A stretch of 64,000 nucleotides of DNA from NCBI RefSeq assembly GCF_039540405.1, contig NZ_BAABEY010000025.1:186001-250000 (forward strand). The letters are read 5' to 3'. The translations under genes and the position numbers were made by a program. Below are positions 8,066 to 17,056 of this stretch, piece by piece. Numbering within the stretch: position 1 is the stretch's first letter; the number at the start of each line of letters is the position of its first letter. Source of the DNA: Ravibacter arvi. Its GTDB lineage: Bacteria > Bacteroidota > Bacteroidia > Cytophagales > Spirosomataceae. The notes under the pieces were generated by a model. The model made no database searches. It was not told the DNA's origin and worked only from the letters and a program-made list of their open reading frames with translations.

Positions 8066-9505
8066 ATGAACGCTCTCAGACGCCTGCTTCCCGATACCCT
8101 GGTCAAAACCTGCATTTGCGTCGCGCTTTTGCTGGGATTGACGGCAATCGAAAGCCGGGCCAGGGTTTGGCTTCCTTCGATTTTCGCTGATCACATGGTG
8201 CTTCAGCAAAATACCCGGATTAAAATATGGGGTTGGGCCGACCCCTGGGAAACAGCGACTGTGAAACCCTCCTGGTCTGACCAGGTATTTAAAATCAAAG
8301 GCGATGGAAATGCTTCCTGGCAGTTTTATGTGGATACACCCGCAGCAGGCGGCCCCTATACGCTTACTATTGCGGCTGAAGACGGTGAGTTCACCATCCG
8401 CAACATCATGATGGGTGAAGTCTGGCTTTGCGCCGGGCAATCCAATATGGAATGGAGTGCCAAACACGGCGTTAAGGATGCCATTGCCGATCAAAAAGGT
8501 CTTTCAAATCCGGCGCTGCGTCTTTTCAAAATGAGAAAAAGAGGAAGCGAAGAAAAACAGGCGGACGTAGAAGGGAACTGGTCGGTTTGTGATTCGGCCG
8601 CCCTCCGCAACTTCAGTGCGGTGGGCTACTTCTTCGGAAAGCAATTGAACCGGGAATTAAAAGTGCCGGTAGGTTTGGTAGATATGGCGTGGGGCGGTTC
8701 CTACATCGAATCCTGGATTCCACGCGAGTTGGTGGAACTCTACCCGGATTGCAAAAAATCGGCTGATATTATTCCGCCCACCCTGTACTGGCCCAACAAG
8801 GCCGGCGCCATATACAATGGCATGGTCGCCCCGCTGACGGACTTCCGGATCGCGGGAGTGATCTGGTACCAGGGAGAGTCCAACACCCACAACCCGCCCG
8901 CCTATTATACGCTGCAGCACCTGATGGTTGAGAACTGGCGAAGGGCAAATGCAACCGAGTTCCCGTTTTACTATGTTCAGATTGCACCCTTTCAATATCC
9001 GCAGGATAGTACCGGCAAAAAAGCTGCATATGTGCGGGAAATGCAGGAAAAAGCGCTTGATCTGCCTAAAAGCGGTATGGTGGTCTCAACCGACCTGGTC
9101 GACAACCTGAAGGATGTACATCCCATTTACAAAGCCGAAGTGGGCAGGCGCCTTGCCAATTGGGCACTGAATGAAACCTATCAGGTCCGGCGCCCCGATT
9201 ATAAGAGCCCGTCGTTCGCAAAAAAAGAAATCCGGGGAAATAAAGTGTTGCTTACGTTCCGGGATGTTTCCGAAAAAGGCCTTGAATTCCGGAAAAACGA
9301 GGTAATGGAATTTGAAATCGCAGACCGGAGCAAAAAATTTACCGAGGCCAATGCCCGCGTAGTCGGGAAAAACCAGGTGGAAGTGTGGGCAGACGATGTT
9401 ACGAATCCCGTGGCCGTTCGGTTTGCATTCAGCAACAGTCCCTCCCCTACACTGTTTGACAAGTCCGGGCTGCCCGTCGTACCGTTCAGAACCGACGAAT
9501 GGTGA
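8066..9505 (+). CDS. Sialate O-acetylesterase-like SGNH hydrolase
   Basis: A 479-residue protein with an N-terminal hydrophobic export signal (about 13-32). It shows the family's standard features: LPSIFADHMVLQQ near the N terminus, LCAGQSNMEWS with the nucleophile S126, GGSYIESWIP, IWYQGESNT, and a DVHP catalytic His motif around residue 350. A beta-sandwich domain (about 40-110) precedes the SGNH core, as in other SASA/DUF303 proteins. These enzymes remove O-acetyl groups from sialic acids or from plant glycans such as xylan. With no sialidase nearby, sialate specificity should not be assumed. ATG follows the previous TAA with no gap. Confidence 0.87.
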   Translation: MNALRRLLPDTLVKTCICVALLLGLTAIESRARVWLPSIFADHMVLQQNTRIKIWGWADPWETATVKPSWSDQVFKIKGDGNASWQFYVDTPAAGGPYTLTIAAEDGEFTIRNIMMGEVWLCAGQSNMEWSAKHGVKDAIADQKGLSNPALRLFKMRKRGSEEKQADVEGNWSVCDSAALRNFSAVGYFFGKQLNRELKVPVGLVDMAWGGSYIESWIPRELVELYPDCKKSADIIPPTLYWPNKAGAIYNGMVAPLTDFRIAGVIWYQGESNTHNPPAYYTLQHLMVENWRRANATEFPFYYVQIAPFQYPQDSTGKKAAYVREMQEKALDLPKSGMVVSTDLVDNLKDVHPIYKAEVGRRLANWALNETYQVRRPDYKSPSFAKKEIRGNKVLLTFRDVSEKGLEFRKNEVMEFEIADRSKKFTEANARVVGKNQVEVWADDVTNPVAVRFAFSNSPSPTLFDKSGLPVVPFRTDEW

Positions 9506-9534
9506 AATTGCTATTCCCTTAACCTTTTCCAAGT

Positions 9535-10875
9535 ATGTACCTGAATCCAACCTTTAAGAAAAGCCAAAGTAAATTTCTTTTATTCCTGGCCCTGTTTTGC
9601 TTTTCCAGTCTTTACGGGCAGGAAGCCGGGAATTTCAAAGCCGGCTTCGGCAGGAGCAATATCACCCCCCTGACGCCCCAGAATTTGCTGGGATATGCAC
9701 CGCGGCAATCCAATGGCGTGAGAGACAGCCTGTACCACAAAGTGGTGGTACTCGACGACGGGAAAAAGCAGTTTTACCTGGTGGCAACCGATCTGGGCAC
9801 TATTGCTCCCAACACCTATGACAAGGCTGCTGCCCGGCTGAAGAAAATGTTCAACATTGACCGCGCTGATTTCTGGTGGACCAATACCCACACGCATTCG
9901 GCGCCGGAAACGGGCCCTCCCGGTGTGATTCCCCTGTTTTTAGGAGATCGCTATGAGGTGAAACACAATGAAGCCTATGCGCAATATGTAGAAGACCAGC
10001 TGGTAGAAGCCGTGCGCCTCGCCAGGAAAAATCTCTCGGCTGCCCGGTTGGGGGTGGGTTGGGGCTTCTCCCGGGCCAATATCAACCGCCGTGCCCGAGG
10101 GGTTGACAATAAAACCTTCCTGGGCGAAAACCCGGATGCCCCCGTCGACAACCGGATCGGCTTGCTGCGCATCGACCACGCCAACGGAAAACCCATGGCC
10201 ATTGTCGCCAACTACGCTATCCACGGGACCGTTCTGGCCAGTACCGATGTCAGGATAAGCGGTGATGTTCCCGGTGAAGTGGCCCAGTATGTGGAAGAAC
10301 AGGCCGGGGCGCCGCTGCTATTCGTAAATGGCGCCCTGGGCAATATTGCACCCCGCTTCTCCATCTCTGTCAATAATACAGGCAACAAGGACGGACAGCT
10401 CCGGCAGTTCAGAAAGCTCCTGGGAGAGCCTATACTCGAAGCCAGCCGTAAAATTACAGCCACCACCGGCCAGGTCAGGCTCAATACCACCGGCATTAAC
10501 ATTGAAACCCCGCGGCGGGCGGATATAAAGACCTGGCCCGATGATCTGAAAGCCTACGCGCGTACCTCCAGCACAGGACAAAACCTGATCCGGATGCCGG
10601 TACAATTCCTTCGGATTAATGATGACATCATGTTCTGGTCTGCCCCTTGCGAACTGTTCTGCGAAGTTTCAAATGAAATTCGCAACAATTCACCGTTTGC
10701 TTACACTTTCTATTCCGGCATCACCAACGGTACTTTCGGCTATTTGTGCACCGAAGACGAAATTAAGCTGGGCGGCTATGAGCCTATGGTATCGCCCTTC
10801 TCACCTGCCGCCGCAGTTGACCTCGCTGAAGGCGTAAGCAGACACCTCGAAGAAATTTCGAGGCAAAAAAAATAA
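9535..10875 (+). CDS. Neutral/alkaline ceramidase-like zinc hydrolase, paralogue 1
   Basis: A 446-residue protein with a signal peptide (cleavage near residue 29, SLYGQ). It aligns with the N-terminal catalytic domain of neutral ceramidases: FKAGFGRSNITPL, LGYAPRQSNGVRD, the zinc motif NTHTHSAPE (H119, H121), NYAIHGT (H230), LELFCE-like APCELFCE, and FGYLCTEDEIKLGGYE. The C-terminal immunoglobulin-like domain of full ceramidases (about 650-700 aa) is absent. The ceramidase nucleophile motif, GDVSPN or GNLSPN, reads GNIAPR here (269-274), so the catalytic Ser is Ala272. Neighbouring bacterial proteins of this short type are annotated as ceramidases by homology only. A zinc-dependent amidase or esterase acting on another substrate is plausible. 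A close paralogue lies at 13976. Confidence 0.8.
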   Translation: MYLNPTFKKSQSKFLLFLALFCFSSLYGQEAGNFKAGFGRSNITPLTPQNLLGYAPRQSNGVRDSLYHKVVVLDDGKKQFYLVATDLGTIAPNTYDKAAARLKKMFNIDRADFWWTNTHTHSAPETGPPGVIPLFLGDRYEVKHNEAYAQYVEDQLVEAVRLARKNLSAARLGVGWGFSRANINRRARGVDNKTFLGENPDAPVDNRIGLLRIDHANGKPMAIVANYAIHGTVLASTDVRISGDVPGEVAQYVEEQAGAPLLFVNGALGNIAPRFSISVNNTGNKDGQLRQFRKLLGEPILEASRKITATTGQVRLNTTGINIETPRRADIKTWPDDLKAYARTSSTGQNLIRMPVQFLRINDDIMFWSAPCELFCEVSNEIRNNSPFAYTFYSGITNGTFGYLCTEDEIKLGGYEPMVSPFSPAAAVDLAEGVSRHLEEISRQKK

Positions 10876-10923
10876 AGTAACCGTATCGATTTACGCTATT
10901 TCTCTATAATAAACGATTGATTA

Positions 10924-13900
10924 ATGTTAGCCAAAAGAGTACTCTACCTGGGCGGAATCATCGGCCTGAGCTGTTTCTCAGGTTGCCAGAAAACCCAGAC
11001 CCGGCAGGGGCTTTCTCCCGCCGAAGCTATCCCGACCTTTGAAATTGCCGAGGGTTTTGAATTCCAGCAAATCGCTGCGGAACCGCTGGTCGCTGACCCG
11101 GTGGCCATGGAAATTGACGAAAACGGCCGTATGTACGTGGTAGAGATGCACGGCTACCCCCTTGACAAGGGTGGTTCCGGCGCCGTCAAACTCCTGGAGG
11201 ACACCGACGGTGACGGTGTAATGGATAAAAGCACGGTTTTTGCCGACAAACTGGTATTGCCTACCGGTGTCATGCGCTGGAAAAAAGGGATACTAGTAAC
11301 GGATCCGCCCAACGTATTGTACCTGGAAGACACTGACGGCGATGGCAAATCCGATAAACGGGAGGTTATTCTGACCGGATTTGCGCTGGCAAACCCCCAG
11401 CACAACGTGAACAACCCCATGCTCGGCCTCGACAACTGGATCTACCTGGGCCACGAACCTGCCGCTACAGCCAAAGTTTATACGCAGTACTACAGTGACA
11501 GGGGAAGCGAAGTTTTCTATCCGGGGCACCCTGACGGACCCAGGCTCCCTGAAAATGCACTCGGGAGAAGCGTCAGGTTCAACCCCGACCAGGTAACGCT
11601 TGAAAATCTTTCCAGTCAAACCCAATTCGGCCATACTTTTGATAAGTGGGGAAACCGCTTCCTGGTCAGCAATGCCCACCATATTTACCATGAAGTGATA
11701 AAAGCGCGGTACCTTGATCGCAATAAATCCCTCCTTGTATCCAATTCCATCGAATCCGTATCGGATCACGGTAACGCGGCCGACGTATACCCCATCACCA
11801 AGAACCCGGAGCATCAGTTACTGACGGATTTAGGTGTTTTCACATCTGCGTGCGGTATCACTGCCTACACAGGAGGCCTGTTTCCCGCTCTTTATGACAG
11901 CGTCACGTTTGTAGCCGAACCTGTAGGAAACCTCGTACATGCGGACATCCTGCGCGACCGCGGCGCCACGTTCACCGCCAGCCGCGTGCTGGAACAAAAA
12001 GAATTCTTCGCCTCTACCGATGCGTGGTTTCGCCCGGTGAATATGTATGTAGGGCCGGACGGCGCCCTGTATGTGGTGGATTATTACCGGCAAATTGTGG
12101 AGCATCCGGAATGGATGGCCGACGAGGTAGCCAAATCCGACGCAATTTACAACGGGATGGACCAGGGGCGTATCTACCGTATTACGCCCAAAGGCGCCGC
12201 CAAAGCCGATTGGACTTCGGGACTCAAGCTGGGAGAAGCCGGTACAGAAGAACTCGTAAAATACTTGTCCAGCCCCAACTCCTGGTGGCGTAAAAACGCA
12301 CAGCGGCTACTCGTCGACCGGAAAGACAGCAAGGCAACCGCCCTGCTGGAAGAAGTAGTCCGCACCGGCGCCAGTCCGCTGGGCAGGCTTCACGCGCTCT
12401 GGACACTGGAAGGGTTAGCCTCGCTGACAACCGATGTTCTGTTGAAAGGTATACAGGACCCGGAAGCCGGTGTTCGGGAAAACGCCATTCGCATTTCAGA
12501 AGAAGTGCTTCTGGGCAAAGACGAGGAGAAAAAAGACCGGGTGGTGGCCGAACTCGTAAAACTTCAGCATGATCAATCGTCCAAAGTACGTTTTCAATTA
12601 CTGGCAACGCTCGGGTTTGTCAATACCCCTGAAGCAGTTCAGGCGAGAAAAAACCTGTTATTCGAAAACCTGGGGGACAATTGGATGCAAATCGCGGCGC
12701 TTTCCGCTATTCCTGCCGCCGAAACGAACCTTTTGGAAGAAGTCATTCAACGGTACCAAAAAGGGAACCCCCAATACGCCACTCTGCTGGAACGGCTCAG
12801 CAATATGGCCGGGGCTGCGGGTGAAAGCTCCCGGATCAAATCGCTCGTCGCCCGCGCGCTTGCTCCTGCCGGCGGTAATGCTGAATGGAAAGCCCCTTTA
12901 CTGAAAGGCCTCGCCCAAGGATTGCGGAATAAGGAAATTGACAAAGACAGCCTGGGCGCTGAACGTAGCCTGCTGCTTTCGAACGCCCTGGAAAACAAAG
13001 ATGCAGGTCTCAGAAAAGCCTCTATGGACCTGCTGCGGGTATTGGGACTACCTGCCGGGGAAAGCACCGCCAGGGCAATTGCCGCCGCCGGGAAAAATGC
13101 GGAAGATAAAAAACTTGATCCTGAAAAAAGAACGGAATCCATCCGGATGCTGACCCTTGAAGATCCGCGGAAACATGCGGACGTTTTCCGGCAGCTGATT
13201 GATCCTGTCCAGCCCGTTTCAGTACAATCGGCCGCACTCAGCGCGCTCAATGCGATTCCAGATTCAACCGTCAGTGTGTTCCTGGTCAGCAAATGGAGCA
13301 GTCTTACGCCCGGGCTGAGAGACCAGGCCATCGGCATATTCATGTCGAGCGAGTCCCGTGTGGTCTTGCTGCTCGACGCACTGGAGAAAAACGTGGTTGA
13401 TCCCACCGCGATCAGCTGGCCCCGGCAGGTAGGACTAATGGCCAACGGCAACGAAAAACTCAGGAACAGGGCGAGAGGGCTTCTGGCCGGCAACAATAAT
13501 TCTCAGCAGGAGGTGATCAAAACCTACGAGGAAGCCCTGAAGCTTCCGGCAAATGCAGAAAACGGGCACAAGCTCTTCATCCAGCATTGCTCCGTTTGCC
13601 ACCAGATAGGCGGTAAAAACGGCGTTGCCTACGGCCCAGACCTGGGCACAATCCGCAACAGGCGCCCCGAATCCATCATTGCCGATATCCTGGACCCTAA
13701 TTTGTCTATCGCTGACGGCTTCGATATCTGGAATGTAGAGCTCAATTCGGGAGAAACGCTCCAGGGTCTTATCGCCACGGAAACGCCTTCGGCAATTACG
13801 CTTAAAAATTATGGCGGTATCGAAACAATCGTAGCCAGGTCCGACATCAGGTCGCTTACCGCAATGAGCACTTCGGTCATGACCAACGGCTTCAACCAAT

Positions 13901-13956
13901 TGATTGATAAACAACAGATGGCTGATTTACTCGCCTATATCCGACAACCTAAATAG
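10924..13956 (+). CDS. PVC-type multidomain c-type cytochrome lipoprotein (beta-propeller, HEAT repeats, CxxCH)
   Basis: A 1010-residue protein with a lipobox-type signal (GLSCFSGC), so likely a membrane-anchored lipoprotein. Residues about 30-430 form a glucose/sorbosone-dehydrogenase-like beta-propeller (GRMYVVEMHGYPL, PTGVMRWKKGILVTDPP, GPDGALYVVDYYRQ). Residues about 450-850 are HEAT-like helical repeats. The C-terminal domain carries one heme c site, C889-S-V-C892-H893, with the GPDLGTI segment that follows it in this family. The family is abundant in Planctomycetes and Bacteroidota and named for its membrane-bound dehydrogenase domain. It probably oxidises a substrate at the envelope or receives electrons from the upstream GMC dehydrogenase. 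It sits exactly between the two ceramidase-like paralogues. Confidence 0.85.
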   Translation: MLAKRVLYLGGIIGLSCFSGCQKTQTRQGLSPAEAIPTFEIAEGFEFQQIAAEPLVADPVAMEIDENGRMYVVEMHGYPLDKGGSGAVKLLEDTDGDGVMDKSTVFADKLVLPTGVMRWKKGILVTDPPNVLYLEDTDGDGKSDKREVILTGFALANPQHNVNNPMLGLDNWIYLGHEPAATAKVYTQYYSDRGSEVFYPGHPDGPRLPENALGRSVRFNPDQVTLENLSSQTQFGHTFDKWGNRFLVSNAHHIYHEVIKARYLDRNKSLLVSNSIESVSDHGNAADVYPITKNPEHQLLTDLGVFTSACGITAYTGGLFPALYDSVTFVAEPVGNLVHADILRDRGATFTASRVLEQKEFFASTDAWFRPVNMYVGPDGALYVVDYYRQIVEHPEWMADEVAKSDAIYNGMDQGRIYRITPKGAAKADWTSGLKLGEAGTEELVKYLSSPNSWWRKNAQRLLVDRKDSKATALLEEVVRTGASPLGRLHALWTLEGLASLTTDVLLKGIQDPEAGVRENAIRISEEVLLGKDEEKKDRVVAELVKLQHDQSSKVRFQLLATLGFVNTPEAVQARKNLLFENLGDNWMQIAALSAIPAAETNLLEEVIQRYQKGNPQYATLLERLSNMAGAAGESSRIKSLVARALAPAGGNAEWKAPLLKGLAQGLRNKEIDKDSLGAERSLLLSNALENKDAGLRKASMDLLRVLGLPAGESTARAIAAAGKNAEDKKLDPEKRTESIRMLTLEDPRKHADVFRQLIDPVQPVSVQSAALSALNAIPDSTVSVFLVSKWSSLTPGLRDQAIGIFMSSESRVVLLLDALEKNVVDPTAISWPRQVGLMANGNEKLRNRARGLLAGNNNSQQEVIKTYEEALKLPANAENGHKLFIQHCSVCHQIGGKNGVAYGPDLGTIRNRRPESIIADILDPNLSIADGFDIWNVELNSGETLQGLIATETPSAITLKNYGGIETIVARSDIRSLTAMSTSVMTNGFNQLIDKQQMADLLAYIRQPK

Positions 13957-13975
13957 TACGAATAAGGCAATTCTT

Positions 13976-15304
13976 ATGAACTATCCGACAACAAAAAACG
14001 TGCGGGCTTTGCTCAAATCCACGGCCGCCTTGGGTATTGGGCTAATGGCGACATTTACGCCCCTTCCCTCCATTGCGCAGTCTTTCAAGGCAGCAGTAGG
14101 CAAAGTGGATATTACACCGGACAGCCCGCAACAGCTGTTAGGCTACGGAGCCAGGAAGTCAACCGGGGTAAACGATAAAATCTACCACCGGATTGTGGTT
14201 ATGGACGATGGGAAAACCCGGTTTGTATTGGTTTCATCGGACATCTGCCTGATTGCACCGTCCGAATACGACCAGGTTGCCGCCCGTTTAAAGAAAGAAC
14301 TGGGCATAGAAAGGGAAAACTTCTGGTGGTCATTTACCCATACCCATTCCGCCCCGGAATTAGGCCCTCCCGGTCTGCCTGAAGCTTTTCTCGGCGAACG
14401 GTATAAGCACCAGTACGACAAAAAATATGCCGAAGAAACCGAGACAAAGCTGGTCTCCGCGGTAAAAGACGCCATAAAGCGGTTGGAACCCGCCAGGCTC
14501 TCGGTGGGCTGGGGACATTCCAACGCTAACATTAACCGGCGCGCACGCGATGCCCAGGGGAAGACCTACCTCGGGCTTAACCCCGACCTGCCGGTGGATC
14601 GCCGTATCGGTATGTTGCGCATCGACAAAAGCGATAACTCTGCCATGGCGATTATTGCGAACTACGCCATGCACGGCACGGTGATCGGTGGTGAATGTAC
14701 ACTGATCAGCGGCGACGGCCCCGGTATTGTTTCGGAGTACGTGGAGAAAAAAACAGGCGCCACCATGCTTTTCATCAATGGCGCCGCGGGGAACATTGCC
14801 CCTATCTACAGTACACAGCCCACACCGTTCCGCCTGAAGGAATTTGAACCCCTTCTGGGCGACCGGATCCTGGAAGCCAACGCCAGGATGACCTCCTCCG
14901 ACGCAATCGTCAGCATTAAGACGGGCGGTACCATTGTCGAAACACCACGACGCGAAGGTCTGAAATGGCCCGGGTACATGGCAGACTACACCGGCACCAA
15001 TACTGCCGGAACGCAGGTGGTCAAACTCCCGGTTCGTTTTCTCAAGATTAACAAGGACATCGCAATCTGGAGCGCTCCGCTTGAGCTCTTCTGCGAAATC
15101 TCGAATGAAGTCCGGGAACGGTCACCTTTTCCATATACATTTTACTACGGCTACACCAACGGTTGGCTCGGTTATATGATGACAGACGAGGAAATCCCTT
15201 ACGGTGGCTACGAGACTACCGTTACCCCCTTCAAGCCCGGCGCAGGAAAGGACCTGATTAACGGCGTTCTCGGCTATATAGAAGGAGCCATGAGCGCCCG
15301 GTAA
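13976..15304 (+). CDS. Neutral/alkaline ceramidase-like zinc hydrolase, paralogue 2
   Basis: A 442-residue protein from the ATG at 13976. A longer frame from 13904 would overlap the preceding gene and lacks a signal peptide; this start gives a clear one (cleavage near residue 35, SIAQS). It is closely similar along its length to the gene at 9535: FKAAVGKVDITPD, LLGYGARKSTGVND, FTHTHSAPELGPPG (H122, H124), NYAMHGT (H233), LELFCEISNEV, TNGWLGYMMTDEE. Again GNIAP (272-276) replaces the ceramidase GNLSP/GDVSP motif, so Ala275 is where the nucleophilic Ser is expected. It starts 19 bp after the cytochrome gene. The pair probably arose by duplication and then diverged. Confidence 0.8.
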   Translation: MNYPTTKNVRALLKSTAALGIGLMATFTPLPSIAQSFKAAVGKVDITPDSPQQLLGYGARKSTGVNDKIYHRIVVMDDGKTRFVLVSSDICLIAPSEYDQVAARLKKELGIERENFWWSFTHTHSAPELGPPGLPEAFLGERYKHQYDKKYAEETETKLVSAVKDAIKRLEPARLSVGWGHSNANINRRARDAQGKTYLGLNPDLPVDRRIGMLRIDKSDNSAMAIIANYAMHGTVIGGECTLISGDGPGIVSEYVEKKTGATMLFINGAAGNIAPIYSTQPTPFRLKEFEPLLGDRILEANARMTSSDAIVSIKTGGTIVETPRREGLKWPGYMADYTGTNTAGTQVVKLPVRFLKINKDIAIWSAPLELFCEISNEVRERSPFPYTFYYGYTNGWLGYMMTDEEIPYGGYETTVTPFKPGAGKDLINGVLGYIEGAMSAR

Positions 15305-15327
15305 AATTTATTAAACCAATCCGATTT

Positions 15328-16563
15328 ATGAATAAGCTATCAAAATTCGCCCTTTTGCACCTCCTTTGTTTACCCCTTACCGGGGCACTGGCGCAAGGCA
15401 ATCCGCAGAAATTTCCGTGGCCTGAAGGCAAACGCATGGCGCTTAGCCTGAGCTTCGACGATGCACGTAAAACAAATGTCAGACAAGGAACCGACTTGTT
15501 CGACAAGTACGGCGTACAGGCTACCTTTTATGTCGTTCCCTCCAATGTGAAGCCTGATCTCGAACTTTGGAAAAAAGCAGTCAAAAACGGGCATGAAATG
15601 GGCAATCATTCCATTGTACATCCGTGCAGCGGCAACTTTGTGTGGTCGCGGGAAAGGGCACTTGAAATGTACACGATCGACAAAATGCGGGCGGAACTCA
15701 CGGAAGCCAACCGGCAAATCAAAGAGTTGCTGGGCGTAACCCCCACCACCTACGCATATCCTTGCGGCATCACGACGATCGGCAGGGGTAAAAACGCCCA
15801 GAGTTTCGTCCCGCTTATCGCCGACATGTTTGTAGCCGGCCGCAGATGGCTGGACGAAGCCCCGGTTGACCCCAATTACTGCGACATGGCGCTGTTGACC
15901 GGTGTTGAAATGGATGGAAAAGATTTTGAACAACTCCTTCCCATGATCCGGCAAGCCGAAAAAGCGGGTCAATGGCTGGTGTTGGCAGGTCACGAAACAG
16001 CGGATTCGGGCAATCAAACCTCCCGCCTTGCCATGCTGGAGAAATTGATTCAGTACGCCAAGGACCCCAAAAACGGGATCTGGATAGCGCCGATCGGTAC
16101 CATTGCACAATATGTAAAAGAGAAAAGAGATGCCGGGCTGATCAATACGCCCCAAACCCTCTATGCTGCCGCAGGAAAACCGCTGACGCTGGAAGCACGC
16201 TACGGCACTGCTGTGGGCCCTAAAATTGAGTATATGCCGGAATGGAAAGCATTCGGTTGGTTTACCGGGAAAGACAAGGTGGAATGGAGCCTGGAGATAC
16301 CCCAGACAAGTCAATACGACGTAGTACTGGATTGGTCGGTTTCTGACGAAGAAGCCGGCAAGAACTTTGTCCTGGAAACCAATAAGAAGCTTCTCTCCGG
16401 GAAAGTGGAAAAGTCCGGCTCCTGGGAAACTTTCAAAGAGAAAAAAATCGGCCGGATAAAATTGGAGAAGGGAAGACACCAACTGGCTTTTCGTTCCGAA
16501 GAACCCTTTGAAAAAGGCGCACTACTTGACCTCCGGACGATTAAGCTGATACCGGTGAAGTAA
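15328..16563 (+). CDS. Secreted polysaccharide deacetylase with C-terminal beta-sandwich domain
   Basis: A 411-residue protein with a signal peptide (residues 1-22, GALAQ). The NodB domain occupies about 30-270: motif 1 LSFDDA (D44, D45), motif 2 NHSIVHP (H94, H98), and YAYPCG. This is a canonical metal-binding D-H-H set, unlike the divergent motif in the deacetylase at 1647. Residues about 280-411 look like a carbohydrate-binding beta-sandwich (VEWSLEIPQTSQYDVVLDW, GRHQLAFRSEEP). It is the last gene of the plus-strand run and starts 23 bp after the second ceramidase-like gene. It is followed directly by the repeat array. Confidence 0.83.
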   Translation: MNKLSKFALLHLLCLPLTGALAQGNPQKFPWPEGKRMALSLSFDDARKTNVRQGTDLFDKYGVQATFYVVPSNVKPDLELWKKAVKNGHEMGNHSIVHPCSGNFVWSRERALEMYTIDKMRAELTEANRQIKELLGVTPTTYAYPCGITTIGRGKNAQSFVPLIADMFVAGRRWLDEAPVDPNYCDMALLTGVEMDGKDFEQLLPMIRQAEKAGQWLVLAGHETADSGNQTSRLAMLEKLIQYAKDPKNGIWIAPIGTIAQYVKEKRDAGLINTPQTLYAAAGKPLTLEARYGTAVGPKIEYMPEWKAFGWFTGKDKVEWSLEIPQTSQYDVVLDWSVSDEEAGKNFVLETNKKLLSGKVEKSGSWETFKEKKIGRIKLEKGRHQLAFRSEEPFEKGALLDLRTIKLIPVK

Positions 16564-16599
16564 ACATTGCGTCCGGAATGACGGGAGAGAAATCGCCCT

Positions 16600-16707
16600 C
16601 TTCGTCATTCCGGGAAAGAAGTTTTTTGCGAAAACACCTTGGGATAGAAATGACAAAGAGGTGTTGTCAATGGAAGTCAATGGTAGCCGGAGGCTACCAT
16701 CCGGACG
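16600..16707. repeat. Family C array: beta element, copy 1
   Basis: A segment of about 108 bp, starting GTCATTCCGGGAAAGAAG and including TTTTTTGCGAAAACACCTTG and GTTGTCAATGGAAGTCAAT. It is repeated with high similarity at 17558-17664. Both copies directly precede a 112-bp alpha hairpin unit, so the beta-alpha arrangement is itself duplicated on both sides of the GIY-YIG gene. Confidence 0.75.
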
Positions 16708-16988
16708 GTCATCCTGAGCGGAACGCAGTGGAGCCGAAGGATCTCCTGTTGTTAGAAAAATCCTATTTAAAGGATTAGGTTCGGGGGGCGGGAGATTCCT
16801 CGGCTCCGCTCGGAATGACCGTCCGGACGGCGCGCAAATCCGTAGTATTGTCAATGGTAAGCACTTCTACCCGAGGGTCATCCTGAGCGGAACGCAGTGA
16901 AACCGAAGGATCTCCTGTTATTAGAAAAATCCTATTTAAAGGATTAGGTCCGGGGAGCGGGAGATCCCTCCACTGCGGTCGGGATGAC
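16708..16988. repeat. Family C array: alpha hairpin units 1 and 2
   Basis: Two 112-bp units (16708-16819 and 16877-16988) lie 169 bp apart. Each starts GTCATCCTGAGCGGAACGCA and ends with its imperfect reverse complement (GGTCGGGATGAC or CGCTCGGAATGAC). A small inner palindrome, AATCCTATTTAAAGGATT, lies near the middle. Each can fold into a long hairpin or cruciform. The 57-bp spacer is also conserved between later units. Confidence 0.88.
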
Positions 16989-17056
16989 GGAGACATACGT
17001 CAGGATGACGGAAACATCGGTAGGGGATAACGGGGAGCCCCCTCATTCCCCTGTCA

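Noticed and set aside
8066..9505. Firm assignment to sialic acid catabolism
   Set aside because: The sialate O-acetylesterase name comes from family homology. No sialidase, neuraminate lyase or transporter gene is nearby, and the family also acts on plant glycans.
1..16563. Canonical polysaccharide utilisation locus
   Set aside because: A SusD is present, but no glycoside hydrolase or polysaccharide lyase was recognised in the 16 kb. The enzymes are esterases, deacetylases, phosphodiesterase and oxidoreductases.
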